Of a stretch of DNA of 64,000 nucleotides, positions 53,965 through 60,272 are shown piece after piece. Position numbers and translations under genes: made by a program. The stretch comes from Pseudomonas ceruminis (GTDB lineage: Bacteria; Pseudomonadota; Gammaproteobacteria; Pseudomonadales; Pseudomonadaceae): positions 342,317 to 406,316 of the forward strand of contig NZ_BQHW01000002.1 in NCBI RefSeq assembly GCF_021602025.1, in the 5' to 3' direction. The notes under the pieces were generated by a model. The model did no database searches. It saw nothing but the letters and a program-made list of their open reading frames with translations, and was not told where the DNA came from. How positions within the stretch are numbered: position 1 is the stretch's first letter; every line of letters begins with the position of its first letter.

Positions 53965-55528
53965 GGTTCAACCACAGCTCGTCAAAGCGCCAGGAGGCGA
54001 AAGTGGTCTGTTCCGGGACGAGCCCGCCGACCTTGGCAGACGCAGCATCAAGCACGTCCGAAAAACCCCAGATCAACAACCCACCGCGCGCGTGCTGAAT
54101 GACCTGCGCTTCATGCACCAAGGCCTTGCGCCGCTCCAGGTCGGGCTGAGCGAGGGCCTGGCGGAACAGCTCGGTGAAGCGCGGGTCATGGAAATTGCTG
54201 CGGTTGTAGATGGCCTGGGGGGCGTCGTTGTGCAGCCCCGAGGCGAGAAAACCACGGGCTGGGGTCGAGCCGGGGGACAGTTGCCATTGCTCGCGCTGCG
54301 GGCCGTTGAACACGGAGCCATCGACCTGGTTGACCTTGACCTGCACCCCTGCCTTTTGCGCCTGCTGGGCGAACACCAGTGCCGCGTTCACCCCTGGGCC
54401 AGGCGTGGTGGTCAACACCACGCGCAGATCGTCCTGCCCCGCCTGGCGCAACAGCGAGCGGGCCTGATCGAGGTCATAGGGACGCTGGGCGATGGCGTGG
54501 TTGAAGGTCGGGTCATGGGGCGCATAGAGGTCGTTGGCGATCCGGCCAAAGCCATTGAGCCCCCGGGTTACCAGCTCCTGGCGGTCGGCCAGCAGGCGAA
54601 ACGCCTGGCGCACGCGTGGGTCTTGGAACGGAGCCTTGGCCAGGTTCAGGTTGAACCCCGTGAACGAGGTGGTCGGCGAGGCATACAGGCGCAGGCGCGG
54701 GTCGGCCTTGAGCAAGGCACTGTGTTCGGCCTGCACACCGCTGGCCACGTCGATCTGCCCGGCGCGCAGGGCGGCGGCGCGCGAAACCTGATCCTTGAAT
54801 TCGATGATTTCCAGCTCGTCGGCGTAGGGCTGGTTGGCTTTGTAGTAGTTTTCAAAGCGGGTGTAGAGCGAACGCTGGCCGGGCAGGAAGCTTTTCAGTC
54901 GGTAAGGGCCCGCGCCGACCGGGTTGGTCAACGGGTGGTAATCGGTAGGCACGATACCGCCGAAGCTGATCAGCGTTTCATCCAGCGGATAGAAGCTCTG
55001 CCCCTGCCTGAAACGGACCTCGATGGTACGCGCGTCCAGCTTGCGCAAGGCCTGGCGGTCGATTGCCCCGACCAGCCCGGCGAAGGGCGATGCCAACTGC
55101 GGGTCGGTCAGGCGCAGGATGGAGAACAGCATGTCGTCGGCGGTGATGGACTTGCCATGGTGAAACTCCAGGCCCGGCTTGATGCGGATGGTCCAGGCAC
55201 TGGCATCGGCGTTCGGCTCGGCGAACTCGGCCAGCGCCAGGCGCGTGCTGACGTCGGGGTTCCACTCCCAGAACTTGGCGTACAACGCCCAGCCCCGGAT
55301 GATGCCGCCGCCCACAGGCTTGTGCGCATCAAGGTTGCCGGCCTGGTCACCGTCGATGATGCCCACCCGCAGGCGGCCACCGCGCACCGGCGTGTTGGAC
55401 AGCGGCTGTGACGCCGTCGCAGGCGCACCGGCGTCACAGCCGCTGAGCAGCCCGCCACCGAGCAGCAAGCCGCCCCCGACCGCCAGGCTGTTGCCGAGAA
55501 ACACCCGGCGCGAAAACAGCTCGCTCAT
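53957..55528 (-). CDS. Tat-exported binding lipoprotein of a dipeptide-type ABC transporter, copy 2
   Basis: A 523-residue SBP_bac_5 protein. SRRVFLGNSLAVGGG is a twin-arginine signal and LLSGC the lipobox. Family segments match those of the paralogue at 44831 nearly word for word (NLDAHKPVGGGIIRGWALYAKFWEW; NPVGAGPYRLKSFLPGQRSLYTRFENYY; QDPRVRQAFRLLADRQELV). Only two Met and one Cys (the lipid-modified one) occur in 523 residues, an extreme sulfur economy. The ATG ending at 55528 follows AAGGAG. It is directly coupled to its permeases and lies 10 bases after the SsuD-like gene. The cargo is inferred to be a sulfur compound. Confidence 0.82.
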   Translation of the reverse strand: MSELFSRRVFLGNSLAVGGGLLLGGGLLSGCDAGAPATASQPLSNTPVRGGRLRVGIIDGDQAGNLDAHKPVGGGIIRGWALYAKFWEWNPDVSTRLALAEFAEPNADASAWTIRIKPGLEFHHGKSITADDMLFSILRLTDPQLASPFAGLVGAIDRQALRKLDARTIEVRFRQGQSFYPLDETLISFGGIVPTDYHPLTNPVGAGPYRLKSFLPGQRSLYTRFENYYKANQPYADELEIIEFKDQVSRAAALRAGQIDVASGVQAEHSALLKADPRLRLYASPTTSFTGFNLNLAKAPFQDPRVRQAFRLLADRQELVTRGLNGFGRIANDLYAPHDPTFNHAIAQRPYDLDQARSLLRQAGQDDLRVVLTTTPGPGVNAALVFAQQAQKAGVQVKVNQVDGSVFNGPQREQWQLSPGSTPARGFLASGLHNDAPQAIYNRSNFHDPRFTELFRQALAQPDLERRKALVHEAQVIQHARGGLLIWGFSDVLDAASAKVGGLVPEQTTFASWRFDELWLNHA

Positions 55529-55538
55529 CACCCTCTCC

Positions 55539-56726
55539 TTACACCGGCTCGGCCACGGCCGGCTTGACTGCAGCACCGAGTTGCGGCACGTCGAAACCGT
55601 GATCGAGCTCCAGCAACGGGAACAGCAGATCGGCCACCCGGTGCGCTTCGTCGATCAGCGGAAAACCCGAGAGGATGAACGCCGACGTACCCTGGGCTTC
55701 GTACTCACGCAGGCGCTCGGCGACCTGTTGAGCGCTGCCCACCAGGTAGGTACCGGCGGCCGGGCCGAGGATGTTGAAACCGAACAGGCTCGGGCCAAGC
55801 CAGACGTTGGGGTAAATCTCCAGCTCACGGGCGGTGGGCAGGCGCCCGGCGCGGATGCTGTCGAGGTTGCGCTGGATGCGAGGGTCCTCACTGACGTAGC
55901 TGTCCAGGGTCTGACCCGCCGGTAGCTGTCGCTCGATGGCGGCCCGTGCAGTGGCCAGCGAGGTGCGCTGCAGCAGGCGCTCGGCGTGGGCCCAGGCCTC
56001 CTCTTCGGTTTCGCGCACGATCACCTGCAGGCGCGTGCCGTAGGTCAGCTCGCGGCCGATCTTCGCCGCCTCGGCGGCCACCCGGCGGAACTTGTCACCG
56101 AGCTTTTGTGGGGTATCGGCAAAGCTCAGGTACACGTCGAGCAACTGCACCGAATGGGCCACGCCCGGCGCCGAGGTGCCTGCCCCCCACAGCGGGATGC
56201 CAGGCTTCTGCCGCGGTGGGTGCCAGCCGCCCAGCGGATGGCTGGCCGCCGCCGGTACGCGCGGTGAGAGTTTCACGTAGCGGCCGTCGTAGCCGCCGGT
56301 TTCACCTGCGTAGAAGCCCTGGAAGGCGCGCCAGTACTCGAGGCTGAAGTCATACCGTTCATCGTGCGGGTAGTGCACGCCGAGGGTCGCAAGACCGGCA
56401 TCGTTGCCGTTGACCACATTGAACAGCAGGCGCCCGTTGGAAAACTGGTCGAAGGTCAAAGCCCACTTGGCCAGTACCGCTGGCGACACCTCGCCGGGGT
56501 GCTGGGCCACCAGGAAGCGCAGGCGCGTGGTGGCGTCAATCAGCGCGGCAGAGACTGCCAGGCTTTCGTTGGGGCTGGAGCCAAGCAGCGAACCGTAGTA
56601 ACCCAGGCGATCCGCAGCCACGGCCAGTTGCTTGAGGTGCTGGAAATCGGTTTTCCAGCGCCCTTCGGGTTCCCAGGGATAGGGGCCGTCGGGGGTGGTG
56701 AGGTACCAGAGGATCTTTACCGCCAT
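55539..56726 (-). CDS. SsuD-like FMNH2-dependent monooxygenase, copy 3
   Basis: A 395-residue luciferase-like monooxygenase close to alkanesulfonate monooxygenase SsuD: ADRLGYYGSLLGSSPNESLAVSAALIDATTRLRFLVAQHPGEVSPAVLAKWALTFDQFSNGRLLFNVVNGND, DERYDFSLEYWRAFQGFYAGE, TRLQVIVRETEEEAWAHAERLL, and SAQQVAERLREYEAQGTSAFILSGFPLIDEAHRVADLLFP. The start (ATG ending 56726) follows AAGGA at 9 bases; the frame runs on to 56786 without support. It contains no Cys and no Met except the initiator. With the DszB-like desulfinase upstream it may convert a sulfone or sulfonate to a sulfinate or to sulfite. Confidence 0.85.
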   Translation of the reverse strand: MAVKILWYLTTPDGPYPWEPEGRWKTDFQHLKQLAVAADRLGYYGSLLGSSPNESLAVSAALIDATTRLRFLVAQHPGEVSPAVLAKWALTFDQFSNGRLLFNVVNGNDAGLATLGVHYPHDERYDFSLEYWRAFQGFYAGETGGYDGRYVKLSPRVPAAASHPLGGWHPPRQKPGIPLWGAGTSAPGVAHSVQLLDVYLSFADTPQKLGDKFRRVAAEAAKIGRELTYGTRLQVIVRETEEEAWAHAERLLQRTSLATARAAIERQLPAGQTLDSYVSEDPRIQRNLDSIRAGRLPTARELEIYPNVWLGPSLFGFNILGPAAGTYLVGSAQQVAERLREYEAQGTSAFILSGFPLIDEAHRVADLLFPLLELDHGFDVPQLGAAVKPAVAEPV

Positions 56727-56762
56727 GTGCGTGGTCCTTGCTTCGATGAGAGGTTGGCCTGT

Positions 56763-56781
56763 GGGGCTGCTACGCAGCCCC
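56763..56781 (-). repeat. Repeated hairpin in the minus sulfur operon
   Basis: GGGGCTGC-TAC-GCAGCCCC, a perfect 8-bp stem, lies in the gap between the aldolase and monooxygenase genes. The same stem is found after the Crp/Fnr gene at 28007. Inside an operon it could reduce read-through or stabilise an mRNA end. Confidence 0.5.
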
Positions 56782-56791
56782 AGCATGCGAA

Positions 56792-57523
56792 TCAGCTACG
56801 CCGGTCGATACCGGGCACCAGGCCCAGTTCGGACGCACGTTCGTACAGCCCGCTCATCTTCCATTGCTGGGTGAGTACACCTGGGCCATAGGGCCGCGAA
56901 CCGCCTAGGGCATCGGCGAGCAACTGGATCTGAGCCCCCTCCTCCAGCAACAGGATGAATTCGGCCGTGGCGCGCAGGCCCTGCTTGCCCCACACGGTAG
57001 AACCGCCATTGGCTTCGAGAATCGCCAGGTTGAACGGGTTTTCGGCAATCTTGTCCAGAATGAAGTCCACCTCCGCCTGACGCCGGTCGATGTACACCGG
57101 CAGTTCGCGCGCCAGCTGGTAGCGCTGCACCGGCACGTAGTGGAACGGCAAGGTGCGATGCGTCTGCGCCCAGGCGCCCAGGTACGGGCTGTGCACGTGG
57201 GACACGGTGGTGATGTCGGCGTGGGTCTGGAACAACTTGGTGTAACGGCCCAAGCCGCCTTTGCCCTTGCCCACCAGCACGTTGCCGGCAAAGTCGGTGA
57301 CGGTGGCCTGCAACGGCTTGCGGTGGTTCCAGGGGCCGCCGTAGTTCACCGACACCAGCAGTTCCTCGCCAGGCACACGCTCGATGAAGCCCACCGTGCC
57401 ATTGGCGGTGATGGTGTTGGTTTCACGAAAGACGGTGAACGCTGCCTCGGCCTCGGCCAGCACTTGGTCGATGAAGGTTTGCAGCTCGGCGGTGATGGGG
57501 CGTTCGTTGATCAATACGGTCAT
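56792..57523 (-). CDS. Class II aldolase/adducin family protein
   Basis: A 243-residue protein of the class II aldolase/adducin fold. TNTITANGTVGFIERVPGEELLVSVNYGGPW is the N-terminal substrate loop. THADITTVSHVHSPYLGAWAQTHRTLPF carries the metal-binding His-x-His pair. VDFILDKIAENPFNLAILEANGGSTVWGKQGL carries the later conserved acidic and glycine residues. Members split or rearrange hydroxylated carbon chains with a divalent metal. It sits 27 bases after the desulfinase and 65 before the monooxygenase, so it should act on the same compound, perhaps on the carbon product left after sulfur removal. AGGAG lies 7 bases before the ATG. It has no Cys and two Met. Confidence 0.75.
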   Translation of the reverse strand: MTVLINERPITAELQTFIDQVLAEAEAAFTVFRETNTITANGTVGFIERVPGEELLVSVNYGGPWNHRKPLQATVTDFAGNVLVGKGKGGLGRYTKLFQTHADITTVSHVHSPYLGAWAQTHRTLPFHYVPVQRYQLARELPVYIDRRQAEVDFILDKIAENPFNLAILEANGGSTVWGKQGLRATAEFILLLEEGAQIQLLADALGGSRPYGPGVLTQQWKMSGLYERASELGLVPGIDRRS

Positions 57524-57550
57524 GTCGGTTCTCCTGGTGACGATGCGAAG

Positions 57551-58607
57551 TCAGGCGCGGCGCTGGGCCAGCAGTTGATGGGCAGCTTGCAGGGGGCGTG
57601 GGTCGACCCAGTCGGCAATGTCGAAATCGCCTTCGAGGAAGCCGTGCAGGTAGAGGAAGTTCTTTTGCGTGCTCAAAAACGCCAGGCGCTGAGCGGACAG
57701 GTCAGGCGCCAGGGTGGTATGGAAGTCCCCCCGGTAGGCTTCGGCCACGCCCTGGCTGCCGGCACGGGTTTCGTCTTCGAGGAAGCTGTTGAGCCCAGCG
57801 CGGTTACCGGCCGCCCACTCGGCGGCACGCAAGGTTTGCGCGAGGAAGCGCACCACCAGGTCGAAATGGTTGTCGAGCAGGCTCTGGTGCACGGTGATTG
57901 GCCGGGGCGTGCCGTTGTTGATGCGATGCCGTGGGTCCGCCAGCAGGTCAAGGTCGACCCCGACCACCAGGCCCAGGCGCCGTGCCGCATCGGCAGCGGC
58001 CGCGCCTTTGACGTAGACGGCATCCACCTCGCCGCGGGCCAGGTACTCAAGGCCTGACCACAGGCGTTGCAGCCCCAATTGCGGCGTGGTGGCCCCGGCC
58101 TGGTCGAGCAGCGCCACCTCCACCAGTTGCACATCGTCCAGGTGCAGGCCGGGCCGAGGCCAGCGCGCCTTTGTAGCCGTGCAGGCTCATGGCCCTGGCG
58201 ATGCTGCCTGGGCGGCTGTCACCCCAGGCCGGCAGGGCCAGGCGCTTGCCGCGCAGGTCGGCGGCGCTGCGAATGTTCGAGTCGGGGCGAACCAGGATGG
58301 TTTGCCATTCTTCGATCCAGGTCAGGCCGATCAGCCGGCTCGGCGAACCTGCCGCCCGTGCGGCCAGGGCGGGAACGTTGCCCCCTTCGCGAAACAGCCC
58401 TGGCAGTTGGTGATCGTAATGGTGATGGCCCAGTTGGCGGGCTTCCTGGAGGGTCGAGACCGGCAGACCATCGCCAGCAAATTCTTCGTCCAGCCAGCCA
58501 AGCTTGTAGGCAATGCCCGAGGCGGTCGGGACTGGGCAGCGGGTGAACCAGATGCGGTCCAGGGTGGGTGTGTCGTTGGCGTGGGGCACGGGAGTAGCGA
58601 GGGTCAT
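57551..58607 (-). pseudogene. DszB-like sulfinate desulfinase, reading frame broken by one base
   Basis: Two overlapping frames together encode a 351-residue protein that aligns by eye with 2'-hydroxybiphenyl-2-sulfinate desulfinase (DszB) along its length. RIWFTRCPVPTA matches the DszB nucleophile region (Cys24 here, Cys27 there). HHHYDHQLPGLFREGGNVPAL supplies His63 and Arg73 for its catalytic His60 and Arg70. The second frame supplies HLDDVQLVEVALLDQAG through AYRGDFHTTLAPDLSAQRLAFLSTQKNFL. The switch needs one base removed near the GGG run at 58152-58154. The start (ATG ending 58607) follows AGGAG. It is the first gene of the minus operon. The frameshift may be a real mutation or a sequencing error. 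Family members are often annotated as ABC binding proteins, but the Cys-His-Arg set favours a desulfinase. Confidence 0.7.
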
Positions 58608-58640
58608 GGGGTGGCTCCTTGGGCGTCGTGTAGGCCCTGT

Positions 58641-58656
58641 TGCAGTGTGCGTGCCA
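58641..58656 (-). promoter_or_regulatory. Sigma-54 (-24/-12) promoter for the minus-strand sulfur operon
   Basis: On the minus strand TGGCACGCACACTGCA has GG and GC exactly 10 bases apart and differs from TGGCACG-N4-TTGCA at one position only. Transcription should start near 58631, about 25 bases before the desulfinase ATG. Confidence 0.7.
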
Positions 58657-58708
58657 ACCGCTGGAAGGCTTGATTTACCTGGGGTCTGCAGGTGCTGCCC
58701 AAAGGCGG

Positions 58709-58726
58709 TTGCTGGGCTGGGAGCAA
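58709..58726. promoter_or_regulatory. Candidate SfnR activating site (copy 2)
   Basis: TTGCTGGGCTGGGAGCAA matches the pattern TTGCT-N8-AGCAA with the same 18-base length as the site near sfnR. It is about 55 bases upstream of the minus promoter and about 107 upstream of the plus promoter. Confidence 0.55.
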
Positions 58727-58739
58727 GATTGCGGGCCCA

Positions 58740-58757
58740 CTGCTGCCACAGCAGCAA
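58740..58757. promoter_or_regulatory. Candidate SfnR activating site (copy 3)
   Basis: CTGCTGCCACAGCAGCAA differs from the copy near sfnR at two positions (the first base and one centre base). Its 6-bp arms TGCTGC/GCAGCA are perfect. A weaker relative, GTGTTGCTGGGGCAGCAG, follows at 58773-58790. Confidence 0.6.
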
Positions 58758-58832
58758 GGCACGTGACGACAGGTGTTGCTGGGGCAGCAGGCTCTCGGGC
58801 CAAGCCCTGTGGGAATGGGGCATTGCGGGGAA

Positions 58833-58848
58833 TGGCAAAGAACTTGCT
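58833..58848 (+). promoter_or_regulatory. Sigma-54 (-24/-12) promoter for the DszC-like gene
   Basis: TGGCAAAGAACTTGCT has a perfect TTGCT -12 element, TGGCA at -24, and the correct 10-base spacing between GG and GC. Transcription should start near 58859, leaving a leader of about 137 bases that includes a REP-like hairpin. Confidence 0.7.
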
Positions 58849-58877
58849 CAAGGGTGACTGACCGCGGTGTCGCCATT

Positions 58878-58893
58878 GGCGGGCAAGCCCGCT
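58878..58893 (+). repeat. REP-like hairpin in the leader of the DszC-like gene
   Basis: GCGGGC-AA-GCCCGC (58879-58892) is the core of the common P. putida REP element. It lies about 20 bases after the predicted transcription start and about 100 before the ATG, an unusual place for an element normally found between or after genes. Confidence 0.6.
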
Positions 58894-58995
58894 GCCTCAG
58901 GAGTGCTGCCGTCCCTCAGACGGCTGACGCACCTGTCAGCGGGTTTGTCCGCCAAACCGGCGCACTGGCCCTTGAAGACAATTGCGAGACAGCCC

Positions 58996-60228
58996 ATGAG
59001 CGCCATCGAACCCAACCCCATCCACCGCCTGACCAGCGAAGCCGAAGCCATCGCGGCCGCCCGCGAAGTTGCAGCGCAGATCGCCGAGCTCGCCGCCGAC
59101 CCAGGCAACAATGGCCAGCTTCCACGCCGTCAGGCTGAGCTGTTGTCGCGCAGCGGCCTGACCGCCATCGGCGTGCCGGCCCAGTTCGGCGGCCTGGGCG
59201 CCTCGGTGCAGACCCTCGTTGAAACCGTGCGGCTGATCTCCACCGCCGACGGCGGGGTGGGCCAGTTGTTGCAGATTCACAACGTCATGCTGCGGGGCAT
59301 TTTCACCGGTTACGCCGATGATGTTCGCGACCGCCTGGTCGCCGACGTGCTGGCCGGCAAACGCTTGGGCAATGCCCTGGCCGAAGTCGGCGGCAAGAAC
59401 AAGTTCGCCCTCAAGACCCGAGTCGAGCGCCGCGCCGATGGCTCGCTGGTGCTCAACGGCAGCAAGTTCTACTCCACAGGTGCCTACCTGGCGGACTGGA
59501 TCTCGCTGACCGCGGCCAGCGAGGACGGCGGCGTCGGCGTGCTGCTGCACCGCGATACCCCGGGGCTGACCCTGGTGGACGACTGGCAGGCCTTTGGCCA
59601 ACAGAACTCGGTGAGCGGCACGGTCAACTTCGACGACATCGTCCTCGATGAACGCTACCTGTCGCGCCGCAGCGGCCCGATGAAACGCACCGGCCTGACT
59701 TTCCCGCAGATCCTCCACGCCGCCATCGACACCGGCATCGCCGCCGGTGCGTTGCAGGCAGGCGTCGACTACCTGCGCGAGCATGCGCGGGCCTGGGTAG
59801 AAAGCGGCGTGGAGCGGGCGAGCGACGAGCCCCACGTCATTCGCCAGGTCGGCGAATACGCCGTGGCTCTGCGCGGCGCCGAGTCGGTGCTGCGCGAGGC
59901 CGCACGGGTGTTCGACGACCATGAACGCGACCCCGAGAACAAAGCCCTGCAGGATGAACTGATCCTCTCGGTGGCCACCGCCCGTGCGCACTCCGACGCG
60001 GCATCGCTGAAAATTTCCAGCGACCTGTTCTCGCTGCTGGGGGCCAGTGCGTCGTTGAGCAAGTGGAACCTGGACCGCTTCTGGCGCAATGCCCGCGTGC
60101 ACACGACCCACGACCCGATCCGCTGGCGCCTGCACAACGTCGGCAACTACTACCTCAATGGCGCCGACCCAGGCGAGTACACCGCAGTACTCAATGCCAA
60201 GGAAACCCAGGGCGCCACGCGCCGTTAA
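58996..60228 (+). CDS. DszC/SfnB-like flavin-dependent monooxygenase (acyl-CoA dehydrogenase fold)
   Basis: A 410-residue member of the acyl-CoA dehydrogenase superfamily that resembles DszC (dibenzothiophene monooxygenase) and the Sfn oxidases more than true dehydrogenases. Seen are TAIGVPAQFGGLGAS, ADGGVGQLLQIHNV, LVLNGSKFYSTGAYLADWISL, VDDWQAFGQQNSVSGTVNFDDIVLDE, and the C-terminal LDRFWRNARVHTTHDPIRWRLHNVGNYYLNG, which closely parallels the DszC end. The glutamate base of dehydrogenases is not evident. DszC-type enzymes use FMNH2 to oxidise a thioether to sulfoxide and sulfone. The start at 58996 begins the conserved part; the frame runs on upstream. There is no Cys and only three Met. 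Confidence 0.82.
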   Translation: MSAIEPNPIHRLTSEAEAIAAAREVAAQIAELAADPGNNGQLPRRQAELLSRSGLTAIGVPAQFGGLGASVQTLVETVRLISTADGGVGQLLQIHNVMLRGIFTGYADDVRDRLVADVLAGKRLGNALAEVGGKNKFALKTRVERRADGSLVLNGSKFYSTGAYLADWISLTAASEDGGVGVLLHRDTPGLTLVDDWQAFGQQNSVSGTVNFDDIVLDERYLSRRSGPMKRTGLTFPQILHAAIDTGIAAGALQAGVDYLREHARAWVESGVERASDEPHVIRQVGEYAVALRGAESVLREAARVFDDHERDPENKALQDELILSVATARAHSDAASLKISSDLFSLLGASASLSKWNLDRFWRNARVHTTHDPIRWRLHNVGNYYLNGADPGEYTAVLNAKETQGATRR

Positions 60229-60272
60229 CGCCCATGTGGGGCCGCGTCGCGGTCCCGGTTTCGAGTCTCTAC

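Larger units (their letters stand above)
58608..58995. other. 388-base divergent control region of the right-hand sulfur operons
   Basis: No gene is supported in this region. It holds a minus-strand -24/-12 promoter (58641-58656), two good and one weaker activator palindrome (58709-58726, 58740-58757, 58773-58790), a plus-strand -24/-12 promoter (58833-58848) and a REP-like hairpin (58878-58893) in the plus leader. The symmetry suggests that one activator cluster drives both directions. Confidence 0.65.

Noticed and set aside
50290-55528. Peptide or nickel import as the role of the Dpp-type transporter
   Set aside because: The operon has a sigma-54 promoter and carries desulfinase and SsuD-like genes, and the binding protein is nearly free of Met and Cys, so an organosulfur cargo fits better. 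Peptide transport is not excluded by sequence alone.
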